A stretch of DNA of 64,000 nucleotides from Rhypophila decipiens (lineage: Eukaryota > Ascomycota > Sordariomycetes > Sordariales > Naviculisporaceae), in assembly GCA_033297075.1 (NCBI GenBank), contig MU858098.1:145737-209736 (forward strand). The letters run 5' to 3'. A program made the position numbers and the translations under genes. Under the pieces are notes generated by a model, which worked only from the letters and a program-made list of their open reading frames with translations, had not been told where the DNA came from and made no database searches. Of this stretch, positions 52,741-64,000 are shown one piece after another (position 1 is the stretch's first letter; each line of letters begins with the position of its first letter).

Positions 52741-55700
52741 GCGAGTTCTTCCCAAAATGCTAGTACATTCAACTGGTAATCGATAAACCTCGAGGAGGAA
52801 GACGTGGAAAGGGGTCTTACCTTAAAGTTGTATATAGCAAAGCAAGAAGTTGAGAAGCAAGGCGAGTAGAGCAAGGATCGGAAAACTGCAAAGGGGGAGT
52901 AATCAGGGCGATTGACGGTGCTTGAGCAGGTGCAAAAGGGAGGGAAAGGACTGAGCCAGGAAACAGCAATAAATACGACGAGGGGCTTCAAGAATGGCTT
53001 CACCTTTCTGGCGGGGAACTCTGGTCAGGAGGGGTAAAAGTTGCCAGCAGAATCGAGGGGAAACACCATGCCGGGGTATGGGATGAGGTCCCGCACAGCG
53101 ATCAATGACTCGAACTGGCCGGAAGCCACCGAGGCACGCACATTCTAGACGCCGAGAGTGAGATGAGGTGAAAGGAAGTCGCAGTATTCCAACACTTGCC
53201 GGTAGAGGAGCCCCGCTTCACGGCAAGGGGATCAACGTCATTTAAATTCATGAATCATGCTTGAACTTGTTTCGCCGTCTGGTATTATAGTGTGATATGA
53301 CAGGTTTACTGTTGTCAGGTAAATCAGGTCCTCGCCAGCAGGGTGTCTTCGACTCATCAACAGAACACAATCACTGGCCTATACAGACATTTGTCCACGA
53401 GTCTACTATAATGCCCTCTTGGGCTTGATTGCACCCTGAATCATATTTGACATGTTACCCGGCCGTATATCGGAGAATTTACCGTTCAAGACGTAACTAG
53501 GTGCAAACCCGCAAACACAAGTATTGTGATTCATCCCCTGTTTGTTCTTAACACAGCAAAGCTTACTTAACCACTCCCGTTCATGGGCCAAATCAAGACT
53601 AAACAGAACCCTCAACTGTGATTCGTAGCGGGTTTGAGAGCACCATCCCGCCTGGATAGAAATGCAAAATGGTTCATAGGATATAATTCCCTGGTCCTAC
53701 CTATGCGTTTGAAAAGACTTGAGGTATGTAGCTTGACCCCATCATCTCCAATTTTCTGGTAGATACCGTCTGAACGTCTCTATATAGAGAGTGAGAAGGA
53801 TGAGTATCACGCGAATAGAGCTCAGTAAGAAAGAAGGATATAGATTGAGTACTTAAGCAGGAAAAGAACACAAGAGAATGTGGTGAGCGAAGTGCTCGAT
53901 ATTTATCTACATGAAGGCAACCATTTAGCGCATGCCAAGAGCTTGGCACTCAGTGTCACAATGAGATTCTGCGGTTACGGTATCCAAGTTGTAGGTCAAG
54001 ATATGGATTCCACATGCCATCGATGGGAATTTCGCGTGTTCAGGATTGTAAATCATCCTCAGAATTTTATTAGTCACAGGAGCCATGACGATGGGGCTGG
54101 CGAAAGGCTTATGTAACCCTGCATCTCGGTCACGGTAAAGTTGAATGCGAAGAAGTAACATTATACGAAGTTCAGCCTGCTTTACGCCACACAGTGTTAC
54201 CCACGCGACGATTGGAACTCGAGTTTACACAAGGTGTATATATAGAGATCTCGTCGAAGCTCGATCCAACAGCCTAATGATCCAGCTTGCTCAACTGGTC
54301 AACAGGGCGACGCTTTAGGAAGCGAGATAGAGCCGATCTCGAGTATCAAGGAGTCGCCTGCAGCATACCAGCACAAGTGCCCTTGTGGCACTGTGACTGG
54401 AACTGTCGCATCGCAGCCGACATCCGGTGGCGTGAAAGTCTCCTCCTCTCCGTAGAATAGCTGCTTGATATTGGTTCTCGATTCGGTAGGAGTTGGACTT
54501 CGAGAGGTTCTATCGGGAGCAAGCGGTGCGTCATATCGTGAAGTCGTCTGGGGTCGTCAGATAGACAAGAGTTGAAACTCATTGTCGGGAGCGGGCTGCG
54601 CAATTTCTAGAGGACAGTAGATACGAGGGCTTTCGACCAGATTAGCTGGGCGCCATGCAGATTATTCAGGAGACGTTGTGTGACTTCAACACCTTGGAGT
54701 TTTCGTGAGATCGGGAATTGGGACGGGACTCGGATTCTGGAAGTATTCAAGAGTTGTTCTGACAATCAGTCATTATTCCCCTGTTGGAATAATAAACTCA
54801 ACCGGCTGTCGGACTCCTCTTGCATTGAGTGGGCGCTCCTTGGATGAACAGCAAGGGATTTCAGATCTTATAGCACAACCTTGGGGCCCATCTCGTCGGT
54901 ATGCAAGTCCGTGGCCCCGTTTGGGCCTCTCCAGTGGACGGAGGCTCTCGCGAGCTGATCGTCGTATGTAGTCCGTGTTAGGAATGACTCGGAAACCCGT
55001 CCTCCTAGGCGGTCTGCTTCGCATGGGTTTGATGGCCGTCGCCGGATTCGAAGGGGAGGAATTTAATGACTGTCGATGGGTTCAGTATCTTCGGCTTTAA
55101 CTGTCGGATGGGTTCAACCAGTTTGGCGTACTTCGCTGTGCCTGAAGCGCTGCTTCTTTCCCCCCTGTGTCCCTGTTTTGGAGACCGAAACAACCGAAGT
55201 GCAAAGACCTGAGAAAAAGAGAATTGGCGAAACCCGTGATAACCAACGTGTGGGCCGACTAATGCGGTGGACGTTCGGGAGGTCGAGCGCAGATGACGCT
55301 TACCTTAGGTATGTGCAAGAAGCTGGCTGAACAATTTCCCTGGAATCGTAGACAGACTGTAACAGTTCCAGTTTATTACCTTACTGTCGTAAGTTGTAAC
55401 ATTACCCCTGTCATGACGATTTAGCGGCAAGTTTTGAAACCAACTTCAAATCCCCAACTCACAGGTCCTGGCTACGCAAGCAACTCCTGTCTGATGAGGG
55501 TCTTATTCAGTCGATAAACGATCTAGACCCTAGTCGTGTTCCCCTTCCCATTTCTTCATATCATGGACTACCCTTTGGTCTCTAAAGTCTTATATCTTTG
55601 AGCCTACCTCCGATCCCGTTTTGGGAGAGCCCGGGCCGTTTAACACGGGTGGGGTGATGCTTGTCGACCAATGAACAACAGGCGACCCTTGTTGTATTAG

Positions 55701-56266
55701 TGGGTGGTTGGGTCCAATAAGCATCCAGCACCGTGCCCCACATAAGGAAGGCAGCCCTTTGTCTTGCTGTGTGGGATAATGCGGCTGTGAACGCCGTTCT
55801 GGGGATAAAATTTGAACGACCTATGTAAAACGAAGAAGAGTTGAGAGCAGTGTGCAAATCTGGGGAAAAGTCAATAATTACCTCCTAGAATCTCCATTTA
55901 TGAGTGTAGATGGAGCTCCGATAGGCAGGGACTCGGGACTGGAAGACACCGCGTTCCTTTGTTAAATTGTTCTCACGGCCCTCGATCATGACGACGTTCA
56001 CGGCACCAAACCAGAACAAAGGGTCGAGTCTATGGATTGACAAGCACAACAAAGAAAGGGGCGATCTGAAAGATTCTAGCTGAGGATATCCGGGCCCAGC
56101 TATATAAAATGATGGTTCCGTGACGGTCCCTGACACTTCTCTATGACAGCACGAGGAATCACACCTGACCCTTTTTTTCTCACCCTTGCCTGACACAAGG
56201 TGTTCCACCGGCTATCAACAGCTTCCTCCAAGAGTGATATACGTTCCCAAAGAAAACAGAACAGAC
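52741..56266. other. Gene-free stretch of about 3.5 kb
   Basis: Frames on both strands are short and without domain or splice continuity. No terminal inverted repeats or RNA genes noticed. Confidence 0.45.
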
Positions 56267-56741
56267 ATGCCTAAACCTGGGAAGTCATTTTGGGCAGATC
56301 GGCGAGAGGATTTGGCCAATGCAAATCCCTTCGATTTTGCGGCTCTTGTAAGTTTCGAACTATTTTTTAGAGAAACCACTTGAACTCTACAGGCTGCTAA
56401 GCATACACCAAATGCCTGTATTGACACCTTCTAAACAGAGAGAGAAATCTAAGGGCACCAAGACCGCAGCCACCGAAGCTGAGAAACAGCAAAAGAAGAT
56501 CAATGATCGCAAGAAGTTAGCCGACCGGGTGGCTGAACCTGGAAAGAGCACTGGATCTCAGGGGAGTGCCGGGACCTACCAGTTCGAGGTCAACCGCGCC
56601 TCTGCGTCGTCTTCGGGGAACAAAAAAGAGGAGAAAAAAAGCTCGAGTCGGAAAGAGTCTGATGCAGGCTCACTGGATTCTCCTCGTCGTTCACCCCGGC
56701 TTACCAAAGGCAAAGGCAAAGACAAGAAATATCCGTATTAG
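56267..56741 (+). CDS. Small basic protein, RKxLAxRV family member 1
   Basis: Exons 56267-56347 and 56439-56741 (91-nt intron, GTAAGT..ACAG) give 127 residues. The first exon encodes MPKPGKSFWADRREDLANAN. The second carries the family motif INDRKKLADRVAEPGKSTG, followed by a GTYQFEV strand-like segment, then a Lys/Ser-rich disordered tail with SPRRSPRLTKGKGKDKKYPY. The motif and the following Gly-x-Tyr-x-Phe line up with the protein at 61915 (VNHRKQLANRVAAPGQGTG, then GGYTFAI). Highly charged, no signal peptide; the tail suggests a nuclear or nucleic-acid-associated protein. I do not know this family. Confidence 0.6.
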
Positions 56742-57750
56742 GCAGAAGATAACGTCTTGACAAAACCATAAAGGGTTAAAGCGAGAGACTGGGGCTATGA
56801 GAAATGTACGACTATGGGTTGAGAATCCTTTGGTTGTTGGAGCTTTGTTCTAACAATTACGTGGGAGAGATATGACATCTCAATTAGTATATATGCGGAT
56901 TCAGTTACCGCTTCTTGCAGAGTGGCAGCCCATGTACTAGTAGGGGTGCATTCCTTTATCTGTTTGGTCGTCTTAGTATGGCTCATATCTCGTTAACGAG
57001 TACCCTGTAAATCAGAAGCTCCCCGACATAAGGAGATTATGAGTCTCGTGATATGCGGTCAGGTTGACTTGGCTAATGTGAATCCAGAAAACAGAAAATG
57101 GACCGATTCTGCGCGAGCGTGGTTTAGCACAAGGTTAGTAATAACACTCAAGGATTAACTGAAATCTCCTGGGGCACAAAACACACATGGTATGATTCTG
57201 ATGAATAAAATCCTTGTCTTCGACCAGCAAGTGGGTCAAAAGAAGGGTGCGATGTATCAGATTCGCTCCTGCTTCGTCAAATTCGGCCCCCTTTATGATG
57301 GTGGATCGGGGTAGCTTCATGCAACTTTTCCATGACCTGCCATCCCATTAACAAGACCCAAGCTGCCCTGGGTACTGGAAAGAAACTTTTGCCGCTCCAC
57401 CCCGTCACTAGCGCCGTTTGAGCGAAAGGAAAGACAGCGCCTGCCGCGGCTTCTCAACATATCTGGGCAGCACCAACCAACACCCAACCTTTCTAGGTCT
57501 TGCGCTAACCTACACGACGGCAAGTCTTGCAAAGAAACTGCAGGAAATTCGCCAACGCGTCTATCTTTCACCGCGGGGAACGCCGCCAGGGGCGAGAGCA
57601 GAGGAGTGACGGGCGAGTAGACGAGGCAATCTGCGCCTAGGAGATCCTCACCGACAGCTGTTGAACCAAGGGTAAGCTTCAAACACACCTATAACTATTC
57701 AAAGACCGAACCAAGACTCATACTGAATAGCTTAATAACAACGCCAGTTA
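56742..57750. other. Intergenic, about 1 kb
   Basis: No firm gene. A possible upstream exon for the small frame at 57754 may lie near 57,600-57,675, ending at a GTAAGC donor, but no start codon is evident in the fitting phase. Confidence 0.3.
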
Positions 57751-57753
57751 CAG

Positions 57754-57853
57754 ACAGACGCAGCACGTCACCGAGCCAAAGTATCAATCGCTCGCGGACA
57801 AAATCAAGCACAAGCTGGTCGGCAAGAAGAAAGCCCCTCCGGCTTCCACATAA
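57754..57853 (+). CDS. Possible terminal exon of a small lysine-rich protein
   Basis: After an acceptor (GTTACAG) the frame reads QTQHVTEPKYQSLADKIKHK, then LVGKKKAPPAST and stop. It looks like the amphipathic C-terminal helix of a small fungal protein. A donor GTAAGC at 57672 is in the right phase, but no upstream ATG was found, and another frame is open through the same bases. Weakly supported. Confidence 0.25.
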
Positions 57854-59257
57854 GCCACGACGCTTATACCACGGTTCGGAATAATATCCTGGGCATGATT
57901 ATTCACCAAGTTCACCAATATTGCTTGCGTCCCCTTTCCCAGCTACGACTCGTACCAGAAGGCCGGAGACAATGCGCAGCGCCGATCATTACGCGACAAT
58001 GGGCAACGACGAGTAGCCTGCCGCCAGACACGAGAATAGGGCCTACACCTAGCTCCCGAGACATGCCTGGTCTAGTTTCCGAAAAGTTGAAACAATGGCG
58101 TTGGCGCGCTGGACTGGCAGCTTTTGGACATGGTTCTACGATTACGAGAAGGGCTCGAGATTGTTGATACGGATTCAAGATTTATAATCGCCGCGGCGAA
58201 CCGACACCCTTAGAGTTTACATTCCTTGCCAGCGCCACCCGACTTAGCTCCATCTTGCCAACCGAACCGAGTATCGGGAGCCGACAGCGACTACATTTGA
58301 TCTTCTCGGATCGGGGATATCTGACTCGCAGCTACAGCTCCGTACTGTCGCTGCTGCGTAATGCCAAGAGACACAGGAGCATTTAGGAAGGGGATTTGAT
58401 AGATAGATTTGGGGGAAATCATGTCTCCATAGACCGATGAGTACTGAGGATTACTCTGAGGATTCGTGCACTATGGTACTATGTCTGACTGTGGAATTTC
58501 AATGGAGGATTGTCGCGTGGGCTTGCGACAGCATGAAACACACAAGATTTACTTGATAATAATAGACCGACGAGATAAACAAGGAGTAAAAATGCCGGAA
58601 TGACACGGCTCCCGCATGGTAACTTATACAACCGCGAGTCTCCATTTTCCTTATGTACACTGGGTTCACCGTTGGAATCTCACCTCACCTCAATTATGCA
58701 GTGACGTCATGTTGGTCAAACGAGTGTCCTGCTCGAGCTCGAATCTTCCAAGCCTGCTCTGAGTACCTGTAGGCAGACCTGGCAGGGGTTGTGCCGAGTC
58801 TCTGCCCTGCAAATACCCTGCAATATCGAGAGTGGAGACGGTTCTCACGTCCGTTGGCGGGGCTGTCGACCAGGGAAGAAGAGCCCCAAAAACCCACCTT
58901 GAACATTTTTGCCCCTCTACAGATTCACAGGACATGGTCACTTTGGTTTTCAACCCCCGAACTCCTAGCACTTCGAAAATCAAATTTCAATTCTCGGATC
59001 TTTGGCATCTCACACTCCCCGCGAATCTCACCTTCTACTCAATACTCTTCGCGTCGCCAAGTTTTGAGTGCCTTCACAATTTCAGTAATCAAAACCTCAA
59101 TCATAGTACGTTTGTCCGTGCATTGTCCCTTGGTACCAAATGACTCCCCTCTAACAACGGGCCGCTGTAGAAGTCATCTCGCGACCGAGGTTTAACAACC
59201 AGGAATGCAAAGGCCCAAGGCGCCAGTCCGTGCGCTTAGAACTCGTCTAATAAGCTC
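57854..59257. other. Intergenic, about 1.4 kb
   Basis: No supported gene; the right part is the probable leader of family member 2. Confidence 0.35.
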
Positions 59258-59611
59258 ATGCCAAAGGTAAGCGAGCATCCACTAATCAAGCCTCACCACG
59301 AAGAACCTCAGACGCTAATGTCGACGACTGTAGCAAACCGAGGCCGACCCATCAGCCGCGCAGATCTCGCCGCCGAGAGCCAACCAATCGACAAGACAAA
59401 ATTGGACGACCACCAAACACAAATACACCACCGGAAGCAGTTGGCCAATTCTGTTGTCTCGCCCTCAAGCAGGCAACTCACAGTTTATGTCCCGGTGGAT
59501 GGACAAGACTCCGGAGGCGGTGATGACTTTGAGGGGGAAGGAGGTGGATTCAACCCCACTGTCTGCCCTCCTCGCGTCACCCAAAAATGTGTGGTGGTGT
59601 GTCGTCGTTGA
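59258..59611 (+). CDS. Small protein, RKxLAxRV family member 2 (possibly decayed)
   Basis: Open frame of 117 residues starting MPK, like member 1. It carries IHHRKQLANSVVSPSSRQLT. The underlying bases accccggaagcagttggccaat-like block is almost identical to that at 61,950-61,973 in member 3 (caccggaagcagttggccaat in both), so common origin is clear. After the motif the similarity drops: the PGxxTG element is missing and the end is a Val/Cys stretch (TQKCVVVCRR). A GTAAGC at 59267 right after ATG CCA AAG could be a donor, giving a different spliced product. Either an active diverged copy or a frameshifted relic. Confidence 0.4.
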   Translation: MPKVSEHPLIKPHHEEPQTLMSTTVANRGRPISRADLAAESQPIDKTKLDDHQTQIHHRKQLANSVVSPSSRQLTVYVPVDGQDSGGGDDFEGEGGGFNPTVCPPRVTQKCVVVCRR

Positions 59612-61914
59612 TGGGACAGGCTGGGCATGCTGGTCACCAATCAAGTGAATGGTTATTGTGGAGGCGGCGGAGGAGCGGCGTAGAAGGCAGAGGCGCGCAG
59701 TCGAACATGGCCGACCACTCACCGAGCAAGGGGCAGTCGACGACTGCCCAAAGAAGGAAGAGCCACAGCTTCCTCCTTAGGCCAACAGGACGATAGGGTG
59801 TGCTGGTGTGCCAGTCACTAGTTGTTAGGAGGAGGTTCCTACGGAGGCGGCTATGGTGCAGGTGGTGGCGGCGGCTACGGAGCTGCCGAGTTGGAGGTCG
59901 TTATGGGTACGGAAGCGAGCTGAGGGTCTCGGGGCGAGTAAGGTCGTCTCCTCCTCGCTCGGCCAGCAACAGCAACAATAACATGAGAGCTTGGAGCTGT
60001 GGATATTTTGTTAGACATTCAACTCCTTCCAATTTACAAGCAGAATACCATCCTCCTGATAATACTATCATCATTGTGTGCTATGCTTCCAAGTGGTAAT
60101 GACGAGACTGTGTTTCCCTTGAATAGCCCGGCAGGGTTTGTACGTTAATCTTGGGGCTTAGAAGATTCGGTGCTGCCTTACGAGTCCAGAAACCCTCCTA
60201 AGTAAACCACATGATCTCTGTGTTGTAATGTGAAATGAAGGAAGGCCAAGAAGAGAACTACAGGATTCGTATCAGAGTCCGGAGATCCCACAAGACCTTG
60301 ATTACACTCACAGTCCAGGATTTTGAGGTCCCTTAGGTTTCAGGAAGCACGAGGCAACTTGGGTTCATCTAGCAAACTACATCTAGTCTCGGAAGGCTCT
60401 GAAGCGTCACCCTCTGACTTTATTGAGCTCCAATCACATCTAGGCAGCAGGTGAGCTGTCACCATTCTCTCCCAGCACTCATCAAATCCACTTTTATAGA
60501 GAATTATCATCTCTAGATGGCTGCTAAGACTTAAACAAATAAAACTAGATGGGAGGTTTGAAATCTAACTCCAAGCTAAGTAACTAATCTCTCCCACGAT
60601 AGGTTGTAAATAGAGGGCGGTCGCCGTGAGGGAATCATCCAGAACAACCAGGCTGGGATTTAGAGCGTCTTTTGGGGAATAACTAGACATAGGTACACCT
60701 TTGATAATGAGTGAGCTGGAATGAGAGTTTTGTAAAGCACTGCACGTCCGAGAGGGTGGCAGGGTCCATTCACAGAGGTAAATTACCAGAAAGGCAAGCC
60801 ATGAAAGCAACCATTTGAGGTGAGGGCATGAAGCTAACAACAACTCTGGCAATCTAGAGACTTTTCCAAAGCAGGGGCGATCACATTTAGCTAGGAATCT
60901 AGATGTTCAGTTTGAATCACTCTGCGGGAACACGACGTTTCTATTTCCAGTCGCCTGACCAGTTGGACCGAGCAGGAAGGAGTGCCTCGCTGTGCAGCTT
61001 TCTACCCCAGGGTTCTCTCGTTGACGCGCCTGTCTACAACGTCATTGATGCCATGATTTGAGCCGAGAGATAGGCACAAAGGTCGTGAAGGTGGTGCTAA
61101 GAGGGGCGGGACGGTTCTCAGTGCTCAGTGCTCAGGGGCCGGACACGGCCAGTTCTAGACTACCCTCGAGTGACCGATCAGCCGGGGGACGGGGCAAGGA
61201 TGGAGGGGTAGCGCCTGGGCCATGCGAGCTCCTATTTGCTTGGTGATCCCGCCTGCCCTCTATAGCAAACGCGGGCTGTGACGCATCCTGAGCTCCTATA
61301 GACCCGCTTCCATCTGGTCCTCAACAAAAACTCGACCGCTGCCCCTCGCTAGTCAGTGATCCCGCCCGCACTGGGCAGCTGATTAACCCCTTCGTTGATT
61401 TTCCTTGTCGCCTATAAATTTCTCCGACCACACCCCCAAACCTTCCCTTTTAGGAAATCTTTTGCATCCTCACACCTTCACTACCAACCTTCCTTTGCTT
61501 TTGCTTGATTCTTGCCATCTACCAGGCGTTGCTTTACAGCAGTATCTACTATCCAGCATTCCTTAATATCTTTGCAGTTTGCTTTCGATCACTCTCTGTC
61601 CAAACCAGCTGCGTCGACATTACCCCTTGGCCTCGACCTTCAGGACCCTCTCGACCACCTCGACCTTCTCGACCTTCTCTCTGTCCAGAGTTATCTGCGG
61701 CCTTGCTTTCCAGTCCCTCATTAGCTGGCTTTCAATCTCTATCGATTTTGCACTTCGCCTTGTCTTTGGTAGCAAGGCATCACCGCTCTTTGAGCAAGAA
61801 GACAAGGTTTGTACTATTTCTCTTCAACCTAACGTGATCAGCGCAATTTAAAGGGGTTTGCTAACATATTTCCGCAGTATATTCATCCGCATTTGCCGCT
61901 TTCCTCTCTGCAAA
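59612..61914. other. Intergenic, about 2.3 kb, with glycine-rich out-of-frame remnants
   Basis: At about 59,820-59,885 one frame reads GGGSYGGGYGAGGGGGYG, and a related NGYCGGGGGAA occurs at about 59,650-59,680, but both are cut by stops. The remainder has no supported gene. From about 61,410 a TATAAA and a pyrimidine-rich leader with a likely 5' UTR intron (acceptor TTCCGCAG before 61,877) precede member 3. Confidence 0.4.
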
Positions 61915-62456
61915 ATGCCCGACCAAACTCGGCGAGAGAGCAAGGTCAACCACCGGAAGCAGTTGGCCAATCGGGTCGCTGCTCCTGGCCAAGGCACGGG
62001 AGAGACTGAGGATGGCGGGTATACCTTCGCCATCGGCCACCGGTTCACGGTGGTTCCGTTTCCCCACTCGCCCCCGCCTCCTCGGCGCTCGAGGAAGTCT
62101 CGGAAGAAATCGGCCCCTTCCGCCTCCACCTCTGCCGCCTCTGCCGCCTCTGCCGCCTCCGCCTCCGCCGAGCCTCCGAAGGGCAAGGCCAAGGGCAAGG
62201 CCAAGGAGCCTCCGAAGGCTGCCGAGAAAGCCGCTGCTCCCGGCGACAAGGAGGAGCCGAAGGCCGAGCCAGCCGAGGCAAAGAAGCCGGCGGCCAAGGA
62301 TGTGACCGCGGTCGCTGCACCTGCAGCTGGCCCGGTCACTAGGCGCCGTGCTAGGTTGGAGAAGATCCAACTTGAGGTTAGTTCACACCGCATCACGGAC
62401 GGGATTCGTGTTCGAAACTGTTTTCTAACATTTGTTGTCTGCAGAAGGGGGAGTAG
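61915..62456 (+). CDS. Small Ala/Lys-rich basic protein, RKxLAxRV family member 3
   Basis: Exons 61915-62376 and 62445-62456 (68-nt intron, GTTAGT donor, TCTAACA branch, CTGCAG acceptor) give 157 residues ending KGE. Start MPDQTRRESK leads directly to the motif VNHRKQLANRVAAPGQGTG and GGYTFAI. A Pro/Arg patch (PPPPRRSRKSRKKSAPS), an Ala/Ser repeat encoded by gcctctgcc triplet units (about 62,130-62,165) and Lys/Ala/Pro repeats (KGKAKGKAKEPPKAAEK) follow. It closes with TRRRARLEKIQLEKGE. The composition recalls linker histones or AT-hook-like basic proteins, suggesting chromatin or RNA binding, but this is inference only. Confidence 0.6.
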
Positions 62457-62469
62457 GGAGAGATGGCGA

Positions 62470-62650
62470 CGGCCACCAGCCATGACTGAGCCGTTATGCT
62501 GGTCACCAACCATGCCAGTGGTTGGCCAGCACACTGGGCATCAATCGTAGTGGCCAACATACTGCGCACCAGTCGTAATGGGGTGGTCACAGTATTTTGG
62601 CCAGCAGTCATGGTTGGTGGGCCGGCCATCAGTCGTAATTGACGAGTATT
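62470..62650. repeat. Degenerate short repeats downstream of family member 3
   Basis: Variants of tggtcaccaaccatg, ggccagca and catcagtcgtaat recur several times. A similar atgctggtcaccaatca lies just after member 2 (about 59,627-59,644), so the paralogues also share 3' flanking sequence. Confidence 0.45.
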
Positions 62651-64000
62651 GCCGGTCATCGTGACATGATTTACGAACATGAATGACAACTGGATGATGA
62701 ATTTAATGGGGGATTAACTCTTGGGCATGGGTTGGCGTCTTGTTTTATATACTACGGATTTCAGTTTGGGGAGGAGTTGTAGGATTAGTCAGATTTTTTC
62801 ACGAGAGCATGAATTCGGCGTTTGGCAGCATTGGGGCTTTCGAGGATAAATGGAGATAGATACCACTGGCGTAATTGAATCTTGAACTCGCTCAGCTTTT
62901 GCCTGTGAACGACTCGCAAGAATGTGATTATAAGCACTGTCGGTACTTGGTGAAGTTTCAACATTGACACAGGTCCAAGTCCCTGCGTAAATCCATCAAG
63001 AGTTCATGAAACTTCTCCAAACTGAGCCTGGTGATAGTAGTTTTGCTCGGGCAGTTATATCCGTTGAGAACGTAAGAGACATGACGGGCCCAACCGGCCA
63101 GAGAAACTAAGCAAGCTGGAAACGGCCTTGCTCTCTATCCTACGCTTCCCTTGTTATTCGCTCCAGCTTTCTATCAGTGAGCAGAATTCCATAGACAGTG
63201 TACCATGCCGTAGACTTATGAACAGGAATCGCAGGATCGATCAAGAAATCCAACATGCCCCAGGTTCACAGAAGCCTCATGGGCTCAGAGCTTTTTGTAG
63301 ATCATATTCCTCTCTTGTTCTTACCTTGAATAGGCTTTGCAGTGTAATATCGTTTCTTTGCAAATTGTCCTCCGATTTTGGCCACCTCCGTGGCGTCTTT
63401 TTAACAATGCTAAACCCACCCCCAACCCGGCTACATACCCCTGTTGCCTTTTGCCTCACGACTCCTTGGCATTAATGCCAAGAGTTTTATTTTCTAAAAA
63501 TAAACTCACGATTCTTTTCACAACCGCCACTCATTCCTCCCCCTATCGCCACCACAGCCAATTCTGTTGGCTAGTATCATTAAAATTTCTGCAAAGATAC
63601 TACAAGGTGGCAAAAGACAGTTAAGCAATATCATTCTACGGGTAAAGGTCGATAGGGTGCCCGCTAGGTATCATTTTTTGAAGCTATACTACTTCCAGGA
63701 CGTTTAGATGGTTTGTGTGCCTGAACATTAGTCTCCTGACGTGCGAGAAATTGCTCGTTTGTTTCTCCTTCCGTTTCTTCTTTCTAGCCCTTTGTTGATA
63801 CATCGCTACCGGTAAGACTAGGTCTTAGAGCTTCAGGCGAGAAAAGAAGAGGGATAGTGTAAGAGAGAGAAAAAGGTAGCTGTCAAGAGGCGATTTTACG
63901 CTGTGCTACCGGAATCTTGAGGTTGTCTGCCCACCTGGGGTGAGCTGTTTATTATTTGGCCGACGCTTCTCCGGCCATCTCAACGATCTAAATCTCTGCA
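62651..64000. other. Intergenic to the right edge
   Basis: No supported gene, RNA or repeat; frames on both strands are short and unremarkable. Confidence 0.4.

Noticed and set aside
1..64000. CRISPR arrays, bacterial operons or prophage genes
   Set aside because: None seen; spliced genes and fungal families show a eukaryotic nuclear window.

Overview
This window is nuclear DNA of a filamentous ascomycete (Pezizomycotina). The evidence is short spliceosomal introns of about 55-125 nt with GT..AG ends and CTAAC/CTGAC-like branch points, wide gene spacing, and gene families typical of moulds: a HET-domain protein, a heme-thiolate peroxidase/peroxygenase, a PIR-type cell-wall protein, a fungal-specific transcription factor domain, an F-box/ankyrin protein and a meiotic MER3/HFM1 helicase. 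There are no operons, ribosome-binding sites or CRISPR arrays. Species cannot be named from the sequence.

Layout. 0-9 kb: a decayed flavin amine oxidase relic (minus), a short-chain dehydrogenase (minus), a secreted short heme-thiolate peroxidase (minus), an F-box/ankyrin protein (minus), a WBP4-like U1-type zinc-finger splicing protein (minus) and a tRNA-Gly-like fragment. 9-15 kb: a PIR-type wall protein with a probable GPI signal (minus) and a MARVEL-type membrane protein with a Pro/Gln tail (minus). 15-19 kb: a gene-poor stretch with two near-identical 147-bp Pol III-type (SINE-like) repeats. 19-22.5 kb: two adjacent paralogous genes of unknown family, then a small four-exon conserved-looking gene (minus). 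22.6-25.4 kb: a transcription-factor-domain protein without a visible DNA-binding domain (minus), with a 393-bp hAT-type MITE upstream. 27-32.5 kb: a bZIP factor, a second short-chain dehydrogenase, a HET-domain protein and an interrupted tRNA gene. 34.6-43 kb: a five-exon nucleotide-sugar transporter and the MER3/HFM1 helicase, which carries an in-frame stop in place of a conserved Trp. 43-64 kb: a gene-poor tract with small disordered proteins, a 317-bp TA-flanked MITE built around two perfect hairpins, and a dispersed family of small basic proteins sharing an RKxLAxRV motif.

How the genes relate. Most genes look independent. There is no polyketide synthase, NRPS or terpene synthase, so a secondary-metabolite cluster is not supported. 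Housekeeping genes (splicing factor, sugar transporter, helicase, wall protein) alternate with accessory DNA (MITEs, SINE-like repeats, orphan gene families, pseudogenes). The least explained items are the RKxLA family, the 19-21.6 kb paralogue pair, the hairpin MITE and the nonsense codon in the meiotic helicase. All exon borders were inferred by eye from splice signals and reading frame; spans run from start to stop and exon coordinates are in the evidence text.
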